Source: Hemicordylus capensis (taxonomy: Eukaryota; Chordata; Lepidosauria; Squamata; Cordylidae). Taken from it: a DNA stretch of 64,000 bases. Made by a program: the position numbers and the translations under genes. The stretch is taken from contig NC_069657.1 in NCBI RefSeq assembly GCF_027244095.1, positions 47,924,857-47,988,856 on the forward strand, in the 5' to 3' direction. This document shows, one piece after another, positions 22,401 through 29,532 of the stretch. Under the pieces are notes generated by a model. That model was not told the DNA's origin and did not search any database. It saw only the letters and a program-made list of their open reading frames with translations. How positions within the stretch are numbered: the stretch's first letter is position 1; the number at the start of each line of letters is the position of its first letter.

Positions 22401-25400
22401 CCAGAATAGGCTAAGGTTTCCTCTACATCCAGGATTCCAGACTTTTGCTTAGAGAAAGGTTGTGGTGGGGGAAGGAGGAGAAAGGTAGTAATCAGTCCCA
22501 CATCTCAAAGCTAATAGAGTCATGCTTTGTTGGGATACTGCCCTGCCACAATTTCTTCCACTCTAGACGTTAGAGCAGAAATTTTAATTAACAATGAATA
22601 TGTATATACCACTTTCCAACAAAAGTTCCCAAAGCTGTTTACAAAGATATAACTAAATAAAATAAAATGGCTCCCTGTCCCCAAAGGGCTCACAATCTAA
22701 AAAAGAAACATAAGATAGACACTAGCAACAGCCACTGGAGGGATGCTGTGCTGGGGATGGATAGGGCCAGTTGCTCTCCCTCTGCTAAATAAGGAGAATC
22801 ACTTTAAAACTGTGCCCGCTTAAAATCTGGGTGAAACCTGAAATTCTTTGGGGCATGGCAACTCTAGCTAAGGGTGATCTTCAGTGGGGTCTCAAAAGAG
22901 GCAATGCTTTGCTGGAGAGGCCACATTGCAGAAGATTTGCAGAGCACGGCTCTAGACTGCATTATCTTCCAAAAGGCAAGATACTGAACATCTGGTCCTT
23001 TCCCAGTCACCCCCACAGCTTTAGTAAGGCAGACACAACCACAGCCATAAATCTATACGTGAATTACTGGCCCTGGACTACTAGACCTGCCAGACGCCCG
23101 TATCTGATTCCAAGACTGGATCTCATCCAGACATGAAAATCTTCAGGACCCCTATCAATCACCCCTATTGGGTCATGGAACTAGGGAGATTTGGCAGGTC
23201 TATCATGTTCTGGACACTCTGATAGTACAGCACTAAATTCTAAAGCATCTGGGGAAAACAAAGCTTGGCAATAATGAAACAAGAACAAAACAAACCAGAT
23301 ACAGGGGAGGAGTCCCCCAGGCCCCTCTGCATAGCAGTGAACAGAGACTACAGTTCAGCACTAACTCCTCAACACACTTCTGTTCACCCACAAGCTTCTT
23401 TCAGAAAACAGAACGTGAGTCATTTTATATCCTCTATGAACAATCCTAGGAAACTATCCATACCTCTTAAAAGAGATGGGAAAACAAATACACACAAGTG
23501 TATACAAGGAAATGCAGCAGCATCCTCACCCTACCAGGGAGAGCAGAGCCAGATTGGTTGGCTTCCCAACAGGGAAATCCCCATTAGGGCAAGGCTGGCA
23601 TGGAGGTTGAATTACTACCTATAACTAGGGAGGATTGCTGGTCTTGTGGTAGCAAGCATGACTTGTCCCCTTAGCTAAGTAGGGTCTACCCTGGTTACAT
23701 ATGAACGGGAGACTACATGTGACTCTTACTCTGTCAACCTGGATACTGAGAACTCAGATTCAGCTGCTGAAGTAAGGTAAACTCAGTGAGGTCATTCACA
23801 TGACCAGTACCAGGGTGGGGATGGTACGGGGTGCGGGGGGAGGGCAGGGTTCAACCTACCTTCCCCCAAATGATCAATGTTTGTGTCTTTGGGATATGAA
23901 CCCACACGATCCACGCTGCCAGGAGCAGCACAGACAACTATCCACACTACTCCTGGCAGCATGGAGCAACAGAGGCCGGGACTTGTTTTTCCAGATATCA
24001 CACAAGGATATCACACAAGGCACCGCGCAATGAGCGCAGTGCCATGGGGGATCCTCCCTACAGATGAGTACTCTAGGCGCCCGTCTCTATGTCTCCTTGG
24101 ACTGCATACAGCCCAAGGACACACATGATCCTGGCAGCCGAGTTAAGGGAACACTCCCTCTCTTAACCTCGACTAAGAGCCGGGCTAGGAAGTGGGGTTA
24201 GGCTGACCTGTGTAGATCCTGGCACTCTACACAAGCAGCCTAGCCAAAGGGCTAGGCTGCTCCTGAGAACAGCCTCAGTATGTTACTGTTTCGTATCCTC
24301 TTACTCTTTCCCCAATTCCCCTATTGTGTTCAACAGTCTAATAAAATGCATGTTTAGAAGTAGTTTTAGTCCAATTTTAAATTTAAAAGGTTCTGGTGGT
24401 ATATTTGCAATACTCTCCCCTGTATGCTAGCACACTAATCATGCCACCATGTGCAATTGCCAATGGAAGTCTACCTTTAAACTATAAATCTAGACTTAGA
24501 TTTTACAGACTCTAGTTGTGCCATGTCAAGATTCTCAAGCTGGACAGTTCTTGGATTTGTTGAAACAGCATCTGTCTCAAGTTAGTAGCTCTGGACCAGT
24601 ATTCAATTGGTAGCAGTCTTCCTTGCAGGAGCAGTGTCCTACCAAAGTGGAATCCAAGCATCACTTTACTGAGGGGAGATCTCAGAGGAAAGTAAGAGGC
24701 CACCCAATCTATCACAAGCCCTTTAGCTTTGATAGTGACAAATACAGTGGCATTCAATAACCTGACCTCCATTGAAACTGAAAACGTTTTCCACCCATGG
24801 GTGCACAATGGGAATCTCTTTATGCATTTCTGATGAATCTCCCTAGACCAGTGGTGAATGTTCTTGACAGAAAGAAGAACATCACATCAAATTCTTATTG
24901 TTCAAGATCTCTCTCTTTCCCCTAGGAAATGTAAATGTTACACTCTCAAAGTTTGATACAAGTTGGCAGTTACTTAAGCCTTCCGCAACTCAAGTCTTTC
25001 TGCATGCTTATTTTCCAGAAACTGCCCGAATATGAGAAAGCAGGTTTGATCCCATGGAAGCTCATACCACCACAAGCATCTGCCCAGACCATAACTCCTC
25101 AAAAGAAGGGCCTCTGGTGTGTGCCATCAACAGCTGAGCTTCATCTGGCAGATTCACAGAAAAGGGCCTTCCCAGTGGGTAGACCCTTCTTGTGGAATGC
25201 CTTCCACCCATTTTAACCTTCTGTCACCTTTTAAAAACTCATTTATTTTGGCAGGTCTTTCTTTCTTAGTATGGGGACTGCATTGGTTTTAAGCTCTCTC
25301 AATAAGCTGGTGCTTTTTTATGTTGTAATTTATAGTACAGTATTCCGACTGCCATTTTCATCTGATGCTTGATTTATACGTTTGGAAGCTACCTTGGAAC

Positions 25401-28400
25401 TTTTAAGTGAAAGGCATATCAAGTTTTAAAAAACAAACACACAAACAAGTTAGACTTTCTGGTTTCTACAGTCATTCTTGCCACAGTATACCAAGATGGC
25501 TGCTCTTTTCTGGAATGAAGTTTCCTATGTTGGTTAACATAGTTGTGTCCTTCAACCACACAACAGCAAGAGCAGTCTTCCATCTGCAAGTCTGTGGGAG
25601 AAGCATTTTTAATATATACTCCGAGTGCCCGTCCTTCCCTCCCAGCCGGAAGCAGCAGACTCAGCCTGGAAAGATGTGGAGGCTTCCAACAGCAACTAGA
25701 AACAGTCTATGAAACTGAGGTAACTGAAAGCATGGCACTGGAAGAAGAAGAAGTGTCCTGTGGAGACACTTACAGAATTCATGTAACCTTTTAAAGAGTA
25801 CTCTATTCACCTGGATCCAAGACTAGTTGTTCCCCCTCCCCCTCAAGTTTTTTGCTGTTAGAAATCAAGGGGTCATCTTAAATTCAGAGACCTCTTCTTT
25901 TTGGGTAAACAAAGGTAAAGTTGAGCTCTCGAGTTGATGTTGACTCCTGGTGCCCACAGAGCCCTGTGGTTTTCTTTGGAAGAAAATAGGAGGAGTTTAC
26001 CATTGCTGTCTCCTGCACAGTTTGAGAGGATGCCTTTCAGAATCTTCCTATATCGCTGCTGCCTGATATAAGTGTTTCTCATAGTCTGGGAAACATACCA
26101 GCGGGGATTCGAACCGGCAACCTCTTGCTCCCTAGACAAGTTACTTCCCCGTGGCGCCATTAGGTGGCTAAATAAGAGTATAACCTGTATTTTTAAAGTG
26201 GCTCATTTTAAATTTATAGTCTTGTATTTGGGTAAACACAGTAGTATTGGAGGAAGAAAAAACTAGAATTATTACCTACCCTACTGTTAGACCTCTGAAA
26301 GGTGCATTTTAATACTTCTACCACTAGAACGAACATGCTATAATGTATGGCTGAACATTTCCTAAAGCTATTTTAGGAGCGCTGGTCTTGTGGTCGCAAG
26401 CATGAATTGTTCTCTTTACTAAGCAGGGTCTGCCTTGGTTTGCATTTGGTTGTGTGACTATCAGTGTTCCCTCTAACAGGGATTCCCACGTGTTGTTGAC
26501 AACAATGCCCATAATCCCCAGCCAAAGGCCATTGCAGCCGGGGATGCTGGGAGTTGTAGTGAACAACATCTGGGAATCCCTGTTAGAGGGAACACTGGTG
26601 ACTGCATGCAAGTACTGTAAGATACTCCCCTTAGGAGATGGGGCTGTAGCTCAGTGGAAGAGCATCTATCTATCAAATTTGTAGACCACCCCAAACTTCC
26701 GTCTCTGAGTGGCAGAAGGTCCCAGATTCACTCCCTGTCCCAGATTCACTCCCTGGCATCTCCAGGTAGGGCTGGGAGATATTCCTGCCTGAAACCTTGG
26801 AGAGACACTGCCGGTTAGCGTATACAATACTGAGTCAGACGAACGATAGTCTGACTCGGTGTAAGGCAGCTTCCTATGCTCCTATTTCCTCCTCCAGCCG
26901 CAGACTCTAGGGATGTGCACGGAACTGGCTCCCTTTGAGCTGATGGTGGGGTGGGGGTGGCTTTAAGAATGGGGGAGGGTGCATTTACTCCCCCGCCCGG
27001 CACTCTGAGTACGAATAGTCTCGAGGGGCGGCAGCATACCTCCTTGCCGCCCTGCTGTCTCCGTGACCAGAAGTGACTGGAAGTGCCATGCGCAGGTCGT
27101 GAGCGGGCGCGCATTGCACGCATACATGACGTGCACCCACCCGGCACCTCCGGTCATGGAGACAACGGGGTGACAAGGAGGTACGTGGCCACCCCGCCGG
27201 ACTATTTATACTCAGAGTGCCAGAGGAAGCGCGGTGCGGGTGTGTGTGCACACTTCCCCAGCCTTAAAGCCACCCCGCCCCCACATTCAAACCAGTTCAA
27301 ATGCGGGGTTGTAAGAATAGAATGCCAAACAGGTTCGTGCACATCCCTACCAGACTCTTCCACTTTGTTACGGCTACTCCAAACAGCCGTTCCAGAAGTT
27401 GTTCTCAATCTCTCTTCTTCAGAGCTATGAAACCTGATGTATACATTATTCAGTTCTTTTCCCAGCATTGATCCCATCACCCCATGTTTTCAACATTTGA
27501 ATTAGTTATTATTTTAATAAGTTGTCCAAAACAGGACAGAGCAATCAAAGGCAACTTGAGTCACTTCAGCCCCTCAATGCACACCACGGCTGAAGCCAAT
27601 ATAGGTTCCCAGATGTACTCCAAGACCGTTTCATTCTGGCAAGTTCAGATCTTCAGCCACAACTTCAGCCAGTAAAGATAACTCAATACAAGAACAAACA
27701 AACAAACCCTGCCTATCCTTTTCTGCTCAACAAACTGTCATATACATAGAGGCAGGATGCAGTCACTTTGGATGCTCCATCTGCAATTTTTCACCTATGC
27801 ATTGTTTCAAGTTAGAGCCTTGTCAGTAGCCCTATTAACATCTTATGTTCAACATTCACAAAGTGAGGCTATTCTCACGATCAGTTAAAATCGGGCTAGG
27901 TAGCCTAGCCCGATTTTAGCGGATGGTGAGAAGCACCAGGCTCGCTGGCGAGCCTGGTTGCCGCAAAGCAGATAACCCGTTTGCGAAGCCCTCCCCTAGG
28001 CCCGGGTTAGCGGAACAAGCGCTCCGCTAACCTGGGCTCTACAATCGTGTGTTGCCACAGTGTGGCTCCACGCCATGGCAACTCACGAGGAGACCTCCGA
28101 CTGGGAGGCTAAAAAACAACCTCCCGGCTCGGGGGTCTCTCCAGCATGCTCTGTGCACTCGTACAGAGCATGCTGGAACTTCCGGGGGCCGCCCAAGGCT
28201 GCAGCCTGCTCATGTGTGGCTCAGGGCGGTTTACACAAAGATATAACAAACAAATAAGATGGAACCCTGTCCCCGAAGGGCTCACAATCTCAAAAGAAAC
28301 ATAAGACAGACACCAGCAACAGTCACTGGAGGTACTGTGCTGGGGGTGGACAGGGCCAGTTACTCTCCCCCTGCTAAATAAAGAGAACCACCACATTAAA

Positions 28401-29057
28401 AGGTGGCTCTTTGCCAAGTTAGCAGGGGTAACTTTGCCAAGTTAGCGGGGGATATCAGGAGGCCAAGATGCATTGTCCCGGCCTTTGGAGATCTACACTG
28501 CCAGGAGCAGCACCGATCATGTGGGCACATAGTGATGGGCCAAGTAATGGACCAGCAATTGTCTGGGGTAAGGTAGATTCATCCCTGCCTCCCCACCCCC
28601 CACGTGTCCTCCCACCCTCCCTCCGGATCGTGTGCATAACCTTATTGTCTGAATACAACTAAAGCAGGGTTTTAGTCCCAGATCGGTTGCCATTTTCATT
28701 ACTCCTACTGCCGGTGGTTTGGCCAGCAGTTCTGACATTTGAGCCTACTCATACATCCTTTCCTCCCCTCCCACCCAGTTCTCTCACCTTGGGCAAGTCA
28801 GTGGCTCCTCGGATCCTCAGAGCTACCCTTTCTCCCTCAGGGTGGATCTTAGTCACATGTTTCCACATCCTTTCCCAGGTGGCCTCATTGATGGGAAGCC
28901 CTCCTCGGTTCACAAAGAAAGGGACTCCACCATCTTGGAGATCTTCATCACCATCTTCTTCTTGCTCCTCCTCTCTTTGTGCTGCCCCTTCGCTGGCCTC
29001 AGACCTCCTTGCGCTGCTGGCAGCACTGCCACCACCATCCACTTTGCTGCCCGACAT
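7387..29057 (-). CDS. VASH1: Vasohibin-1, tubulin tyrosine carboxypeptidase (whole coding span, 7 exons)
   Basis: Coding exons on the minus strand are 29057-28788, 20208-20120, 18564-18508, 15451-15377, 13894-13513, 12083-11971 and 7459-7387. They sum to 1059 nt, or 352 residues plus stop, and phases agree at every join. Human VASH1 is 365 residues; the 13-residue difference lies in the low-complexity N-terminus. Family knowledge: with the small partner SVBP, vasohibin-1 cleaves the C-terminal tyrosine of alpha-tubulin in the cytosol, and it is also known as an endothelium-derived angiogenesis inhibitor. Its transglutaminase-like cysteine protease triad (human Cys169/His204/Ser221) maps to Cys156, His191 and Ser208 here, each offset by exactly 13. 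DGGVPFFVNRGGLP in exon 1 identifies VASH1 rather than VASH2, which has DGGVLFHVNKSGFP. No disabling change was seen, so this is very probably a working gene. Confidence 0.97.
7575..7880 (-). mobile_element. LINE 3'-end fragment (CR1/L2 group)
   Basis: The minus strand shows the coding-end style 'ttccataaaaggag / gaacctcactgagga' found in squamate LINE tails, followed by an A/T-rich terminus. It lies at the start of VASH1 intron 6. Clade uncertain. Confidence 0.45.
7922..8446. mobile_element. Fold-back hAT element, copy 1 (VASH1 intron 6)
   Basis: 525 bp with inverted ends TAGGGATGTGCA / TGCACATCCCTA. Flanked by a perfect 8-bp target duplication, TTAGAAAC at 7914-7921 and 8447-8454, which points to the hAT superfamily. 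Long arms pair inward (e.g. GGGAGGGTGCACTTA against GGCGCACCCTCCC). No transposase is encoded. The central loop is rich in alternating purine-pyrimidine (GTGTGTGCACACGTGC). Confidence 0.9.
8990..9470 (+). mobile_element. tRNA-derived SINE, expanded by insertion and minisatellite
   Basis: The box-B-like GAGTTCAAATCCCCATTCAC at 9004 and the tail 'gggatataaatgtaaa' match the SINE at 49525-49735. The body is split by about 190 bp of unrelated sequence and by an expanded 'gttgttgtgagga' tract. Confidence 0.6.
9296..9421. repeat. Minisatellite of GTTGTTGTGAGGACC units
   Basis: The unit GTTGTTGTGAGGACCATAACC and variants recur in direct orientation, with one short inverted copy (GTCCTCACAACA). The unit is the conserved 'ggttgttgtgaggat' segment of the host SINE, seen once in the copy at 49525-49735. 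Confidence 0.75.
9593..10072. mobile_element. Fold-back hAT element, copy 2 (VASH1 intron 6)
   Basis: 480 bp, ends TAGGGATGTGCACGAACC and CCGTGCACATCCCTA. Flanks acatgtag (9585-9592) and gtatgtag (10073-10080) agree at 6 of 8. Same arm and loop plan as copy 1; non-coding. Confidence 0.87.
10104..10553. mobile_element. Fold-back hAT element, copy 3 (VASH1 intron 6)
   Basis: 450 bp, ends TAGGGATGTACATGG and CCGTGCACATCCCTA, starting 31 bp after copy 2. Almost the whole element is a palindrome, e.g. GGGGGTCTCTCTTTAAGAG against CTCTTAAAGAGAGACCCCC, and ATATGACCGGAAGTCG against CGACTTCCGGTCATAT. No target duplication is visible (atgccctc against gtacgtac). Confidence 0.87.
10554..10584. repeat. 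(ACGT)/(AC)n microsatellite
   Basis: GTACGTACGTAC followed by an (AC)n run directly at the end of fold-back copy 3. Confidence 0.9.
10585..11282. other. VASH1 intron 6, no recognised feature
   Basis: Single-copy-looking intronic sequence. Confidence 0.5.
11283..11595. repeat. Unnamed interspersed repeat, copy X
   Basis: Shares an ordered series of blocks with 21552-21850: 'tcatttgttccaggcag', 'gggataaggagaagacca', 'aattctgtcaagtgttcatcatttggct' and 'gaatgagcat', each with differences. Both copies lie in VASH1 introns. Family unknown. Confidence 0.6.
11971..12083 (-). CDS. VASH1: VASH1 coding exon 6 (residues 292-329)
   Basis: 113 nt encoding ISKGTGPPSPTKDRKKD then MSSPQRSQSSPHRRNSRTERR. 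Human reads IGKGTGPPSPTKDRKKD then VSSPQRAQSSPHRRNSRSERR. This is the basic, Ser/Pro-rich tail, which is probably disordered. The acceptor is ...tctctag, chosen over the later cag at 12080-12078 because it restores the Ile and the reading phase. The donor is gtgagc at 11970-11965. Confidence 0.96.
12084..13080. other. VASH1 intron 5, mostly unrecognised
   Basis: A GC-rich part (about 12220-12420) resembles the 'gggcccc...ctggact' repeats near 62.5 kb but is too divergent to classify. The 160- and 117-residue open frames have no known domain. Confidence 0.45.
13085..13255 (+). mobile_element. LINE 3' terminus (L2/CR1 group)
   Basis: A T-rich lead then 'ccgccttggggaaagtggtatataaat' and an A-rich tail. 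This 'cgccttg...ggtatataaat' ending is the standard 3' terminus of squamate L2-like LINEs. Within VASH1 intron 5. Confidence 0.65.
13513..13894 (-). CDS. VASH1: VASH1 coding exon 5 (residues 164-291), catalytic His and Ser
   Basis: The largest coding exon, 382 nt (one base plus 127 codons). It starts YLTNNMPTLERFPISFKTYF and contains NYFRHIVLGVNFGGRYGALG then ISRREELM, giving His191 and Ser208 of the catalytic triad at the positions expected from human His204/Ser221. It ends RKELERHSRDMRLK in phase 0. The acceptor is ...ttaacag and the donor is gtgaga at 13512-13507. A MITE lies only 93 bp upstream of the acceptor in intron 4. Confidence 0.98.
13988..14120. mobile_element. hAT-type MITE next to VASH1 exon 5
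   Basis: 133 bp, ends CAGGGGTAGACAATCTTGGC and GGTTGCCTACCCCTG. Perfect 8-bp target duplication TCCTAGTC at 13980-13987 and 14121-14128. The interior is palindromic. It sits in intron 4, leaving 93 bp to the exon 5 acceptor. Confidence 0.9.
14191..14496 (+). mobile_element. 5S-headed composite SINE with intact tRNA-like middle
   Basis: GGAGAGCTGGTCTTG, 'tttgctaagcagg' (5S part), then GGAGCCATAGTTCAGTGG and AGGTCCCAGATTCACTTCC (tRNA-like boxes A and B), then the CR1-like tail. This copy shows the 5S + tRNA + tail order most completely. Confidence 0.85.
14828..15110 (-). mobile_element. 5S-headed composite SINE
   Basis: Minus-strand copy in VASH1 intron 4: the shared tail starts at 14828, and the 5S block (GCTAAGCAGGGTCCACCCTG) and TGGGAGACT lie near 15050-15090. 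The extreme head is missing. Confidence 0.82.
15377..15451 (-). CDS. VASH1: VASH1 coding exon 4 (residues 139-164), catalytic Cys
   Basis: 75 nt encoding LMDLAKDMTKEALPIKCLEA then VILG plus a split Ile. Cys156 in PIKCLEA corresponds to the catalytic Cys169 of human VASH1. The acceptor is ...cccatag and the donor is gtatcc at 15376-15371. Reading past the donor gives MYPFSLKTMYA and then a stop at 15343-15345, so retaining this intron would make a 174-residue protein that keeps the Cys but loses His and Ser. Confidence 0.97.
15900..16075. mobile_element. Fold-back MITE of unknown family
   Basis: Arms TTTTTTCCCAACTCTGCAG / CTGCAGGGAGTGAAAAAA continue into GTCCTGAAAAAGATACAG / CTGTCCCTTTTACAGGAC. 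No coding capacity and no clear target duplication. Lies in VASH1 intron 3. Confidence 0.65.
16553..16687. mobile_element. hAT-type MITE
   Basis: Ends CAGGGCTGCCCAGCTCCGGC and GAGAAGCCCTG with the common palindromic 'actacagctcccataatcc' interior. Flanks acttacgt and atctacat agree at 5 of 8. VASH1 intron 3. Confidence 0.75.
17661..18016 (+). mobile_element. 5S-headed composite SINE with repeated head
   Basis: The head 'gagctggtcttgtggtagca' occurs twice (17670 and 17721), separated by a copy of the flanking 'ctcctgcatct' sequence. This suggests two insertions at one site or a local duplication. The second copy runs through the 5S block to the 'ttcctatgttcctatg' tail. VASH1 intron 3. Confidence 0.83.
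18508..18564 (-). CDS. VASH1: VASH1 coding exon 3 (residues 120-139)
   Basis: A 57-nt micro-exon, too short to find by length alone. It encodes YNHTGTQFFEIKKSRPLTG, identical to the human segment. The acceptor is ...tctcag and the donor is gtaagt at 18507-18502. Phase 2 in and phase 2 out fit both neighbours: Gln120 and Gly139 are both split codons. Confidence 0.97.
18565..20119. other. VASH1 intron 2, no recognised element
   Basis: 1.55 kb of intronic sequence free of obvious repeats. Confidence 0.55.
20120..20208 (-). CDS. VASH1: VASH1 coding exon 2 (residues 91-120)
   Basis: 89 nt, 29 codons plus two bases, encoding IPIPSVPTLQPSTLIPERLE followed by AIQRYIRELQ. Human has IPIPSVPTFQPSTPVPERLE then AVQRYIRELQ, so the match is near-exact. 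The acceptor reads ...catacag and the donor is gtatcc. The last codon (CA|G, Gln120) is split with exon 3. This segment is part of the conserved vasohibin core in front of the catalytic Cys. Confidence 0.96.
20505..20701 (+). mobile_element. tRNA-headed SINE with CR1-like tail
   Basis: GGGGCCATGGCTCAGTG (box A), CAGATTCAATCCCTGGC (box B), then the shared 'ctgccagtctgtgtggacag...ctgactcag' tail. No 5S block, so it represents the simpler sister of the composite SINE. VASH1 intron 1. Confidence 0.85.
20702..21551. other. VASH1 intron 1, no recognised feature
   Basis: Overlapping open frames of up to 136 residues (20834-21275) on both strands lack known domains and are probably chance. Confidence 0.45.
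21552..21850. repeat. Unnamed interspersed repeat, copy Y
   Basis: Counterpart of 11283-11595 by ordered block similarity. Located in VASH1 intron 1. Confidence 0.6.
22596..22830 (-). mobile_element. LINE 3'-end fragment, 'agattgtgagccctttgggg' family
   Basis: On the minus strand: a block with 'ctttatttagcag', TTGTGAGCCCTTTGGGGAC and a 'ggtatata' terminus. Seven copies occur in this window (28210, 42774, 44575, 48113, 54936 and 62962 are the others). Confidence 0.7.
22831..23625. other. VASH1 intron 1, no recognised feature
   Basis: Single-copy-looking sequence. Confidence 0.45.
23626..23728 (+). mobile_element. 5S-headed SINE, head only
   Basis: 'gctggtcttgtggtagcaag' and 'ttagctaagtagggtctacc', ending after GGGAGACTACATGTGA. 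Middle and tail are absent. Confidence 0.8.
23786..24290. repeat. Unclassified inverted-repeat-rich segment
   Basis: Begins GAGGTCATTCACATGACCAG, close to the ends of the element at 57946-58389. Holds the palindrome GCTGCCAGGAG...CTCCTGGCAGC, a 13-bp direct repeat (gatatcacacaag, twice) and GCCTAGCC...GGCTAGGC. Probably one or more decayed MITEs. Confidence 0.4.
24291..25159. other. VASH1 intron 1, no recognised feature
   Basis: AT-leaning sequence; no domain in the open frames. Confidence 0.45.
25160..25430 (+). mobile_element. L2-like LINE 3' end
   Basis: 'tgggtagacccttcttgtgg', then a short coding end, a T-rich stretch and 'ggaagctaccttggaac' before an A-rich tail, in the order seen in the L2-like copies at 47.9 kb. 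Confidence 0.55.
25911..26168 (-). mobile_element. Sauria-type SINE (tRNA head, BovB tail)
   Basis: On the minus strand: GCCACCTAATGGCGCCACGG, box B GGTTCGAATCCCCGCTGG, 'cctatatcaggcagcagcga' and a BovB-like end ('tcaacatcaactcgagagct'). Near full length; VASH1 intron 1. Confidence 0.9.
26375..26883 (+). mobile_element. 5S-headed composite SINE, interrupted by a MITE
   Basis: The 5S head is at 26380-26460 and continues after the MITE (26462-26597) as 'gtgactgcatgcaagtactg', then a tRNA-like middle (GGGGCTGTAGCTCAGTGG) holding an extra ~40-bp piece, then the shared tail. VASH1 intron 1. Confidence 0.85.
26462..26597. mobile_element. hAT-type MITE nested in a SINE
   Basis: 136 bp, ends CAGTGTTCCCTCTAACAGGG / CCCTGTTAGAGGGAACACTG, perfect over 20 bp. 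Flanks gtgactat (26454-26461) and gtgactgc (26598-26605) agree at 6 of 8. It cleanly splits the SINE. Confidence 0.92.
26908..27349. mobile_element. Fold-back hAT element, copy 4 (VASH1 intron 1)
   Basis: 442 bp, ends TAGGGATGTGCACGGAAC and TTCGTGCACATCCCTA. Flanks gcagactc (26900-26907) and ccagactc (27350-27357) agree at 7 of 8. Same palindromic plan as copies 1-3. Confidence 0.9.
27350..27867. other. VASH1 intron 1, no recognised feature
   Basis: Single-copy-looking sequence. Confidence 0.45.
27868..28196. repeat. Cluster of three palindromes
   Basis: TAAAATCGGGCTAGG (27886-27900) pairs perfectly with 27904-27918 across 3 nt. GCCCGGGTTAGCGGA (28000-28014) pairs with 28023-28037, one mismatch. 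CCAGCATGCTCTGT (28141-28154) pairs perfectly with 28163-28176. Possibly a MITE related to the 'attctcacga' group, but its ends are not clear. Confidence 0.75.
28210..28455 (-). mobile_element. LINE 3'-end fragment, 'agattgtgagccctttgggg' family
   Basis: Minus-strand match to the family at 22596, with a short duplication of 'actttgccaagttagc' at its inner edge. It lies about 330 bp from VASH1 exon 1, in intron 1. Confidence 0.7.
28788..29057 (-). CDS. VASH1: VASH1 coding exon 1 (residues 1-90)
   Basis: Starts MSGSKVDGGGS, which aligns with human MPGGKKVAGGGSSG, so I chose the ATG at 29055-29057 (G at -3). Two in-frame ATGs lie 14 and 4 codons upstream (29097-29099 and 29085-29087). They would add MLCYQQRVKLMDAG, which has no counterpart I know of. 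The exon carries an Ala/Ser/Glu-rich disordered head, the conserved DGGVPFFVNRGGLP and the WERMWKHVTKIHPEGE segment, and it ends GATDLPK in phase 0. The donor is gtgaga at 28787-28782. Confidence 0.96.
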
Positions 29058-29099
29058 CCCAGCATCCATCAGCTTGACCCGCTGCTGATAGCACAGCAC

Positions 29100-29532
29100 C
29101 TACAGGGTCTTCAGGTTACTGGAGACAGAGAGAGGGATGCTGCTGAAGACATGGCAGTTAGAGAGCAGAGGCCCTTTAAGAAAGACAGACAAAAAGGGTG
29201 TGGTTCATTCAGAAGAGCCCTGCAACATCCAGGCTTGTATTTTCACCTCTCCAGACAGCCGCTAGCAAGAGACTGTAGACTCAGGAACTTTTTTCCTTTT
29301 CCTTTTTTAAAGAGAAGCTCAGAAAGAAGTTCAGGAGAGAATGGAGGAGAATTTTGTTATTTAAGTTAACAAACAAACCACAAACACAAAGGGGGAAAAA
29401 TCAGAAGAAGCAAAGGAACAATGATATAATGCACGGTTGGGTTATTAAGAGAAAGCACAAGGGAAGTGGCAGGGGGAGAGAGAAAAAGGAGATTGCTTGT
29501 TACTTTTAAATAAGAGAAGAGATGCCACTCAC
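29100..29532 (-). other. VASH1 5' region between coding exon 1 and the putative 5' exon
   Basis: Contains the probable acceptor at 29174 with its pyrimidine tract. The 29100-29173 part would be 5' UTR; the rest would be an intron of about 360 bp. Confidence 0.4.

Noticed and set aside
26100-26135. Possible tRNA gene (GGTTCGAATCCCCGCTGG-type box B on the minus strand)
   Set aside because: Part of a Sauria SINE repeated four times in the window; no full cloverleaf.
28749-28787. Extension of VASH1 exon 1 as coding (VRELGGRGGKDV)
   Set aside because: Lies beyond a canonical donor, and exon 2 continues the conserved protein exactly from GATDLPK.
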